DNA from: Candidatus Staskawiczbacteria bacterium RIFOXYB1_FULL_37_44
GTDB taxonomy: Bacteria > Patescibacteriota > Minisyncoccia > Minisyncoccales > Staskawiczbacteraceae
Assembly: GCA_001822065.1 (NCBI GenBank)
Contig: MHPJ01000017.1
Coordinates: forward strand, 1-39,158
Direction of reading: 5' to 3'
DNA: 39,158 nt
Below, one piece after another: positions 17,148 to 22,211 of this stretch. Within the stretch, counting starts at the first letter, position 1. Every line of letters starts with the position of its first letter. The notes beneath the pieces were generated by a model. It did not search any database. It was not told where the DNA came from and saw nothing but the letters and a program-made list of their open reading frames with translations. The position numbers and the translations under genes are program-made.

Positions 17148-17792
17148 ATGAGTAATTGCCGCGATCCGGAAGAAATCAGCCAGATTTACCAGGCAATCAT
17201 CGCAGGCCAGAAGCTGGTGGAAGCCAGCCCAAGCGATGAGGAGTTGCTTGAGGACTGGGTAAAGTTTTACCAAGACGTTTTCCAGCTCAAGCTGACCTTC
17301 AATGGCGCACTCATTGTTCCGGCAAGAAAACCGGGCTTTGACCGGTTGCTGGTGCTCGCTAAAGGAATGACTCCGCAACGTTTGTACGACAAATGTGACG
17401 AGCTATTTCCTTCATGGAAGTACACCGACAGCAATTTGGATGAAGTAATTAAGTCCGACCGCACTGCCAAAAACGGCCATTATGCCGTATGGGTACGCAA
17501 CCGTCAGGAGGCTGATGAAGAAAATTGGAATTTCTCGGCGGACCAGTTGAAGAGACTCGGAACGCCAGAGATCACCCTTGAAGAACGCGAAGTTTACGAG
17601 TTGAAATTCTTCAAGGAAACCGACGATCATATGGACAAGTCCAATCGGACCCTTTGCCCCGGCTCTCGCCACACGCTCGGCAATGTCCCGAGCGCGGACT
17701 GGGGCGGCGGCGGGTTCGGGGTCGATTGGCACAGCCCCGGTAGTCACTGTTGCCGTCTGCGTTCCCGCTCCGTCGTTTCCTTGCCTGCGTAG
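17148..17792 (+). CDS. DGR target protein with C-terminal variable region
   Basis: A 214-residue protein of a type common in CPR genomes. The N-terminal part is conserved and non-variable ('FDRLLVLAKGMTPQRLYDKC', 'YAVWVRNRQEADEEN', 'LEEREVYELKFF'). The C-terminal 45 residues form a probable C-type-lectin/FGE-like variable domain, starting 'LCPGSRHTLGNVPSADW' and ending 'CCRLRSRSVVSLPA'. Codons from 17661 to about 17776 are the variable repeat, whose differences from the template fall on template adenines. Variable positions are enriched for AAC/AAT/TAC-type template codons, the classic DGR layout for ligand-contacting residues. The gene has much higher G+C than its neighbours, its own promoter and a clear ribosome-binding site. 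The ligand is unknown. No signal peptide is visible. Confidence 0.9.
   Translation: MSNCRDPEEISQIYQAIIAGQKLVEASPSDEELLEDWVKFYQDVFQLKLTFNGALIVPARKPGFDRLLVLAKGMTPQRLYDKCDELFPSWKYTDSNLDEVIKSDRTAKNGHYAVWVRNRQEADEENWNFSADQLKRLGTPEITLEEREVYELKFFKETDDHMDKSNRTLCPGSRHTLGNVPSADWGGGGFGVDWHSPGSHCCRLRSRSVVSLPA
17661..17776 (+). repeat. DGR variable repeat (VR)
   Basis: It aligns without gaps to the template at 18031-18146 (constant offset 370). Of 33 template adenines, 22 are changed here (16 to G, 3 to C, 3 to T). Of 83 non-adenine positions, one differs (template T18100, here C). The 17 identical bases CTGCGTTCCCGCTCCG plus the preceding T (17756-17772) form a GC-rich 3' end like an initiation-of-mutagenic-homing site. 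Just beyond it VR and TR diverge, as expected for IMH versus IMH*. Confidence 0.95.
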
Positions 17793-17824
17793 GTCGCCAT
17801 CAGCGACCGAAGCAGGCATTATGG

Positions 17825-17861
17825 GCCATCTTGCAAACTTGATTTGCAAGATGGCTGTTTT
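17825..17861 (+). terminator. Hairpin downstream of VR
   Basis: GCCATCTTGCAAA CTTGA TTTGCAAGATGGC is a perfect 13-bp stem followed by TGTTTTT. It ends the target transcript. It may also serve as the cruciform-type hairpin that some DGRs need downstream of VR. The half-site GCCATCTTGC recurs at 17887-17896. Confidence 0.75.
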
Positions 17862-17871
17862 TATGTATAAT
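17844..17871 (+). promoter_or_regulatory. Candidate promoter of the TR RNA
   Basis: TTGCAA (17844-17849) and TATAAT (17866-17871) are separated by 16 nt. The -35 lies in the right arm of the preceding hairpin. The predicted start near 17878 is upstream of the structured leader and the template repeat. Confidence 0.45.
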
Positions 17872-18030
17872 AATTCTGTGGCAGGAGCCATCTTGCCACA
17901 AAAGGAAACTGCTTGCCTAATTCTAACGAATTTTTAAATTCGGAAAACTGCTCCGCGACGGACGGAGAAAAACTCAGATAATTTTGTTAAAAAATTATCG
18001 GTGACATGGACGGCATTAGGCAAAAAAACG

Positions 18031-18146
18031 GGCTCTCGCAACACGAACGGCAATGTCCCGAGCGCAAACTGGAACGACGGCAAGTTCAAGGTCAATTGGT
18101 ACAACCCCGATAATCACAATTACCATCTGCGTTCCCGCTCCGAAGT
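18031..18146 (+). repeat. DGR template repeat (TR)
   Basis: This is the invariant template copied by the reverse transcriptase. It is rich in AAC, AAT, TAC and GAC codons in the VR frame, where it would read 'GSRNTNGNVPSANWNDGKF' and onwards to 'HLRSRSEVSA' and a TAG at 18154-18156. It lies downstream of the target gene and upstream of the RT gene. Confidence 0.95.
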
Positions 18147-18156
18147 CTCTGCATAG

Positions 18157-18183
18157 AAAGGAGTTTTTAAAAACTCCTTTTGT
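18157..18183 (+). terminator. Terminator of the TR RNA
   Basis: AAAGGAGTTTTT AAAAACTCCTTT is a perfect 24-bp palindrome followed by TG and T-rich sequence. It separates the template RNA from the RT start 11 nt later. Confidence 0.75.
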
Positions 18184-18193
18184 GTTTAAATTT

Positions 18194-19245
18194 ATGAATA
18201 GTCAAAATATAGAACAGTCTGGGGGGGGGGGCTTAATGGGCAAGATTTATTTAATAAAATTATTTCTCTTGATAATTTGTTTTTGGCGTGGAGAGAATTT
18301 AAATGCGGTAAAACAAAAAAGATTGATGTAATAGAATTCCAGAAAAATTTAAAGAATAATATTTTTAATTTGCACAATGAACTTAAAAATAAAACTTATG
18401 AACATTCAGATTATTTTTCTTTTTATGTTAAAGACCCAAAACTAAGATTAATTAATAAGGCTTGCGTAAAGGATAGAATTTTACACCGCGCAATTTTTAG
18501 AGTTTTGTACCCTATTTTTGATAAAACATTTATTTTTGATTCATATTCATGCAGAATAAACAAAGGCATTCACAGAGCTGTTAATAGATTAAATGACTTT
18601 GCCAGAAAAATCAGCAAGAATAATACAAAAGCTTGCTATGTTCTAAAGTGCGATGTCAGAAAGTTTTTTGATTCAATTGATCAAAATATTTTAATAAATT
18701 TAATCAAGAAAAAAATAAAAGACGAAAACGTAATTTGGTTGATAAATAAAGTTGTTAGAAGTTTTCCAAAAGGACTTCCGCTCGGCAACATAACGAGCCA
18801 GTTATTTGCGAATGTTTATTTAAACGAATTAGACCAATTTATCAAACATAAACTGAAAATAAAATATTATATTAGATATTGCGATGATTTTGTAATTCTA
18901 TCTAATAATAAAAATTATTTAGAAAATTTAATTATTGAAATAAATGATTTTTTGAAAGTAGAGTTGAGATTATTTTTGCATCCAAATAAAATAGAAATCA
19001 GAAAATTTAACCAGGGAATAGACTTTTTAGGATATGTGAGTTTTCCCCATTTTAGAATTTTGCGAAAAAAGACAAAAAAGAGAATGCTTAAAAAAGCTGA
19101 AAAAAGTTACAACATCGCGACGTTAATTTCTTTCTTAGGTTTGTTGAAACATTGTAATTCATTTGAGCTTACGATAAAATTACTTAAAACATTTTTTAAA
19201 ATAACTAAAATTAATTTTAAATTAACAAAGAAAAAATATATTTAA
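18194..19245 (+). CDS. DGR reverse transcriptase, frame split at a G11 tract
   Basis: A group-II-intron-like DGR reverse transcriptase. The conserved frame runs from 18202 (no ATG or GTG before the first candidate TTG at 18277) and encodes 'LFNKIISLDNLFLAWREF', 'KNKTYEHSDYFSFYVKDPK', 'DRILHRAIFRVLYPIF', 'VLKCDVRKFFDSID', the DGR-type 'PLGNITSQLFANVYLNELD', and the catalytic 'YCDD' (TGCGATGAT at 18880-18888). The only good ATG (18194, 'MNSQNIEQSG') is in another frame and reaches the catalytic frame only if the 11-G run at 18221-18231 had 9 or 12 Gs. Alternatives are initiation at TTG 18277 (which would remove a conserved motif), slippage, phase variation or an assembly error. No avd-like accessory gene is visible. 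Confidence 0.9.
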
Positions 19246-19254
19246 ATAAAAACT

Positions 19255-19872
19255 ATGGAAAAATATAATTTGCCAAAGTTGGCATACGAATATGACGCAT
19301 TAGAGCCGTATATGTCAAAAGAAGTTTTGACTTTGCATCACGATAAACATCATGCAGGTTATGTAAGCGCCGCAAATGCTTTGCTGGAAAAAATTGACAA
19401 TGCCAGAAAATCTGGAGAAATTTTAGATTTTAAATCTGTTTTAAAATCTTTGTCATTTAATGTTGCCGGGCATATTTTGCATGAAATTTTTTGGAAAGTT
19501 ATGGCTCCTCCCGCCTCCGCTAAAAGCTCCGGCGTGGCGAAGCCCGCGGGTAAACTTGCTGAAGCTATAAATAAAGAATTTGGGAGCTTTGAGAGATTTA
19601 AAACAGAGTTTTCTGAAACAGCAAAATCTGTTGAGGGATCTGGTTGGGCGATATTAGCTTTTCACAAAGAACACGGTGAAAATGGAGCGCTTTCAATAAT
19701 TCAGGTTGAAAAACACAATGTAAATTTTTATCCCGAGCAAACAATTTTACTGTGTTTGGATGTGTGGGAGCACGCTTATTATTTGGATTATAAAAACGAC
19801 AGGGCAAAATTTGTAGAAAACTGGTGGAATATTATGAATTGGCAAGAAGTTGAAAAAAGGTTTGGCAAGTAG
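19255..19872 (+). CDS. sodA: Superoxide dismutase, Fe/Mn family
   Basis: A 205-residue enzyme that converts superoxide to peroxide and oxygen. Metal ligands are visible: the first His of 'LHHDKHHAGYV' (His28), the His of 'GHILHEIFW', and Asp and His of 'CLDVWEHAYYLDY'. Residues about 85-98 ('PPASAKSSGVAKPA') form an extra loop encoded by a GC-rich insert at 19506-19551, placed where family members have a short loop. Fe versus Mn preference cannot be decided. It begins 9 nt after the RT stop, but is probably not functionally linked to the DGR. Confidence 0.9.
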   Translation: MEKYNLPKLAYEYDALEPYMSKEVLTLHHDKHHAGYVSAANALLEKIDNARKSGEILDFKSVLKSLSFNVAGHILHEIFWKVMAPPASAKSSGVAKPAGKLAEAINKEFGSFERFKTEFSETAKSVEGSGWAILAFHKEHGENGALSIIQVEKHNVNFYPEQTILLCLDVWEHAYYLDYKNDRAKFVENWWNIMNWQEVEKRFGK

Positions 19873-20060
19873 TTCATAATAAGAAATTTTTAGCCGGCGA
19901 TAGTTTCGCAGATTTTGTTTTATAAAATTTTAAAAAGTGATAAGCAAGGCTCACAAAATGAATTAGCTGAAGACTGGCAGGGGTTTTTTAAGAATTATTG
20001 CTGTTTTTCCAACCCTCCAAGAACGGGGATTCATCGCTTCACTTTGTGTTGGCGATCGTC
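19873..20060. other. Intergenic stretch without recognised gene
   Basis: No coding frame with support is seen. The left part is AT-rich. The right part (19990-20050) is less AT-rich and ends in the dyad that overlaps the next promoter. Confidence 0.4.
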
Positions 20061-20071
20061 TTGACAAGGTG
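20040..20071. promoter_or_regulatory. Imperfect dyad (operator candidate), copy 1
   Basis: CACTTTGT ... GCGATCG ... ACAAGGTG is a 32-nt dyad centred on GCGATCG. It overlaps the -35 box TTGACA (20061) of the PaaX/Cas2-like gene. A copy with 25 of 31 identical bases lies after that gene at 20695-20725, so it may bind that regulator. Confidence 0.55.
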
Positions 20072-20089
20072 TTGTTAGTAAAATAAAAT
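20061..20089 (+). promoter_or_regulatory. Promoter of the PaaX/Cas2-like gene
   Basis: TTGACA (20061-20066) and TAAAAT (20084-20089) are separated by 17 nt. The predicted start is near 20096. The -10 box overlaps the first in-frame ATG (20088), so translation more likely begins at ATG 20097 (leaderless) or 20106. Confidence 0.65.
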
Positions 20090-20096
20090 GAAGGAA

Positions 20097-20684
20097 ATGA
20101 AGGATATGAAAATAAGGTATGGAGAAATTACAAAAGATGTTTTGCTTGTATTTGCTACAGCCGGTGTTTTTACTATAGCAGCAACGTCTCCCTATTTTTT
20201 AATAAATTTAACGAGAGCAATCATAAGAGACGGGGGATATAACAAAAAATATCGGAATTTAAAAGAAAAGGTTTTAGCGAGATCTTTAACGGGTTTGAAT
20301 AAAAATAAAATTATAATATTTAAAGAATCGGAAGGAAAATTTAGCGTAAAATTAACCGAAAAAGGAAAAAAAGTTGCTAGAGAAATTTTATTTGATAACA
20401 TGGAGGTTGAAAAACAAAAAATTTGGGATAAGAAGTGGCGGATTATTATATTTGATATTCCAGAAAGAAAGGGCAGACAGGCGAGAAATGCTATGAGGTG
20501 GAAGTTGCAAAAAATGGGCTTTTTTCAGCTTCAAAAGAGTGTTTGGGTTTTCCCTTATCCGTGCGAAAAAGAAGTACAGCTTATCAGTGAAGTTTTTAAG
20601 ATAAATCCGTTTGTAAATATCGTTACGGCGGAAAAAATATATAATGACAATAATTTAATGGAACATTTCAGGCTATCTGTTTAG
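20097..20684 (+). CDS. PaaX/Cas2-like regulator, stand-alone
   Basis: A protein of about 195 residues with a hydrophobic N-terminal segment ('VLLVFATAGVFTIAATSPYFLINL'), a winged-helix-like middle ('KIIIFKESEGKFSVKLTEKG') and a C-terminal Cas2/PaaX ferredoxin-like domain ('WDKKWRIIIFDIPERKGRQA', 'FFQLQKSVWVFPYPCEKEV'). Such CPR proteins are often labelled Cas2, but there is no CRISPR array or cas gene in the window, so a transcriptional regulator is more likely. Matching dyads on both sides of the gene fit autoregulation. The start is uncertain: ATGs lie at 20088, 20097 and 20106, and the promoter position disfavours the first. Confidence 0.75.
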   Translation: MKDMKIRYGEITKDVLLVFATAGVFTIAATSPYFLINLTRAIIRDGGYNKKYRNLKEKVLARSLTGLNKNKIIIFKESEGKFSVKLTEKGKKVAREILFDNMEVEKQKIWDKKWRIIIFDIPERKGRQARNAMRWKLQKMGFFQLQKSVWVFPYPCEKEVQLISEVFKINPFVNIVTAEKIYNDNNLMEHFRLSV

Positions 20685-20694
20685 TATTTTAGAT

Positions 20695-20725
20695 ACTTTG
20701 TATCAGCGATCGCGTTAACAAGGTG
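20695..20725. promoter_or_regulatory. Imperfect dyad (operator candidate), copy 2
   Basis: ACTTTGT...GCGATCG...ACAAGGTG matches the dyad upstream of the PaaX/Cas2-like gene. It lies between that gene and murB. No well-spaced -10 box follows it. Confidence 0.5.
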
Positions 20726-20785
20726 GATGATATTTTCCATTGTTTATTGTTTATTGTAAATTTTTAGTTTATATTTAATTAAAAA

Positions 20786-21748
20786 ATGAAAGAAGATATT
20801 TTAAAAAAAATGCCAGGAGTGCAAAGAGGTGTTTTACTGGAAGATTATACTACCTATAAAATTGGCGGGCCGGCTAAATATTTTTTTGTTGCAAAAAATA
20901 AAAAAGAATTAATAAGCGCGCTGGAGTTTGCAAAAAAAAATAAATTTCCAGTTTTTATTTTGGGCGGGGGAAGTAATCTTTTAGTTTCTGACAAAGGATT
21001 TAAAGGACTTGTAATACAAGTCCGAATTTCTAATTTCGAATTTCAAGTTTCGAAAAACGTTTTTGTAGGAGCTGGAATGGGTTTAACAAAACTGGCTTAT
21101 GCTTGCGCTGAAAAGGGGCTTTCGGGGTTGGAATGGGCAGCTGGCATACCAAGCGCTACAATTGGCGGAGCAATTTACGGACATGCGCAGGCATTTGGAA
21201 TAAAAATTTCCGATACGATAAAAGAGGTTACGACAATAAATTTAAAAACTTTAGAAATTAAAAAGTTTTTAAGAAAACAGTGCCAGTTTTCTTTAAAAAA
21301 CAGTATTTTTAAAAAAACAAAAAAATTTGTAATTATTTCTGCTGTTTTGAAACTAAAGGAAAAAAATACAAAAGAAGTAAAAAAATCAATTAAAGAGTTT
21401 CTGGACTATAGGAAAAATGGGCACCCAATGAAATTTTCTTCGGCCGGGTCGACGTTTGTAAATCCCGAAGCAAAAATTAAAAATAAAAAATTATTAATAA
21501 AATTTCCGGAATTGGTTGTGTATAATAAAAAAGGAATAATACCCGCAGGATTTTTGATTGCAAAGTGCGGGCTGGCGGGAAGAAAAATCGGAAGCGCGCA
21601 AATTTCAGAAAAACACGCAAATTTTATTTTAAATTTGGGCGGAGCCAAAGCTAAAGATATTTTAGCTTTAATAAAGCTGGCAAAAAAAGAAGTTAAAAAA
21701 AAATTTAACATAAATATGGAAACAGAGGTTCAGCTCATAGGATTTTAA
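20786..21748 (+). CDS. murB: UDP-N-acetylenolpyruvoylglucosamine reductase
   Basis: A 320-residue FAD enzyme that reduces UDP-GlcNAc-enolpyruvate to UDP-MurNAc in peptidoglycan precursor synthesis. It has 'DYTTYKIGGPAKYF', 'ILGGGSNLLVSDKGF', 'LEWAAGIPSATIGGAIYGHA', the proton-donating serine in 'SSAGSTFVNP', 'GLAGRKIGSAQISEKHANFI' and the terminal 'ETEVQLIGF' glutamate. Residues about 78-89 ('VRISNFEFQVSK') are encoded by a CGAATTT-like repeat at 21020-21055 and are an addition to the family. A TTTAAT box lies 12 nt before the ATG, consistent with a leaderless mRNA, although its -35 is weak. Confidence 0.95.
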   Translation: MKEDILKKMPGVQRGVLLEDYTTYKIGGPAKYFFVAKNKKELISALEFAKKNKFPVFILGGGSNLLVSDKGFKGLVIQVRISNFEFQVSKNVFVGAGMGLTKLAYACAEKGLSGLEWAAGIPSATIGGAIYGHAQAFGIKISDTIKEVTTINLKTLEIKKFLRKQCQFSLKNSIFKKTKKFVIISAVLKLKEKNTKEVKKSIKEFLDYRKNGHPMKFSSAGSTFVNPEAKIKNKKLLIKFPELVVYNKKGIIPAGFLIAKCGLAGRKIGSAQISEKHANFILNLGGAKAKDILALIKLAKKEVKKKFNINMETEVQLIGF

Positions 21749-21778
21749 TAATTGGCAGGCATAATAAATAATATATCT

Positions 21779-22162
21779 ATGAAAATTATTACAAAAGGGA
21801 AAAATATAAACTTGTCTGAATCACTGGTTATTTTTATTGAAAAAAAGTTTTTAGGCCTCAAAAAATTTATAAAAATTTTAAAACGTGAAGATAATCCGCC
21901 AGCCGGTGGAGGAAAAACTTTGGCTGAGGTTTTTGTTGAAGCGGAAAAAGAAACAAAACGGCATAGAAAAGGAGAAATTTTTTGCGTAAAATCAAGAGTT
22001 TACCTTCCCGGCAAGGAAATTGTTTCAGAGGCCAGAGCCGATGATTTACAAAAAGCAGTTGTGGATGCAAAAGACGGACTGAAGCTGGAAATTGAAAAGT
22101 ATAAATTTAAAAAAATTGACAAAATCCGCCGCGCGCAGAGAAAGCAAAATCGCATTGAATAA
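21779..22162 (+). CDS. raiA: Ribosome hibernation promoting factor (HPF/RaiA family)
   Basis: A 127-residue protein of the HPF/YfiA fold, which binds the ribosomal decoding region in slow growth. It has 'MKIITKGKNINLSESLVIFI' at the start, 'VFVEAEKETKRHRKGEIFCV' and 'EARADDLQKAVVDAKDGLKLEIEKYK'. It is the short form without the C-terminal dimerisation domain. 'DNPPAGGGK' (about 39-47) comes from a GC-rich insert at 21893-21917. The ATG at 21779 is preferred over an upstream in-frame TTG. A strong terminator overlaps its stop codon. Confidence 0.85.
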   Translation: MKIITKGKNINLSESLVIFIEKKFLGLKKFIKILKREDNPPAGGGKTLAEVFVEAEKETKRHRKGEIFCVKSRVYLPGKEIVSEARADDLQKAVVDAKDGLKLEIEKYKFKKIDKIRRAQRKQNRIE

Positions 22163-22173
22163 ATGCGATTTTT
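22146..22173 (+). terminator. Terminator overlapping the hibernation factor stop
   Basis: AAAATCGCATT GAATA AATGCGATTTT is an 11-bp perfect stem with a T-run. It separates the murB-raiA region from secA. Confidence 0.8.
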
Positions 22174-22211
22174 CGTATAAGCTAAATGTATGCGGCGTTT
22201 GCCGCCAATAT

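Larger units (their letters stand above)
17913..18183 (+). ncRNA. DGR template RNA with structured leader
   Basis: The outer helix TTGCCTAAT/ATTAGGCAA (17913-17921 with 18015-18023) encloses three hairpins: CGAATTT/AAATTCG (17927-17942), CTCCG/CGGAG (17951-17967) and GATAATTTT/AAAATTATC (17977-17999). This four-way fold ends 7 nt before the template repeat. The transcript ends at the palindrome 18157-18180. The fold is read by eye from perfect complementarity, and its role as an RT-binding scaffold is inference. Confidence 0.7.

Noticed and set aside
17683-17937. 84-codon plus frame through VR and the hairpin
   Set aside because: It is an out-of-frame shadow of the variable repeat and crosses the terminator.
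18021-18030. Extension of TR upstream into the A7 run (aligned with CTTTGCC in VR)
   Set aside because: The next position is a G/C mismatch and the 'TLC' codons before GSR are usually conserved in the family, so an A-run opposite them proves little.
20097-20684. CRISPR-Cas adaptation protein Cas2
   Set aside because: No repeat array, Cas1 or effector is present. The protein is longer than Cas2 and has an N-terminal regulator-like part.
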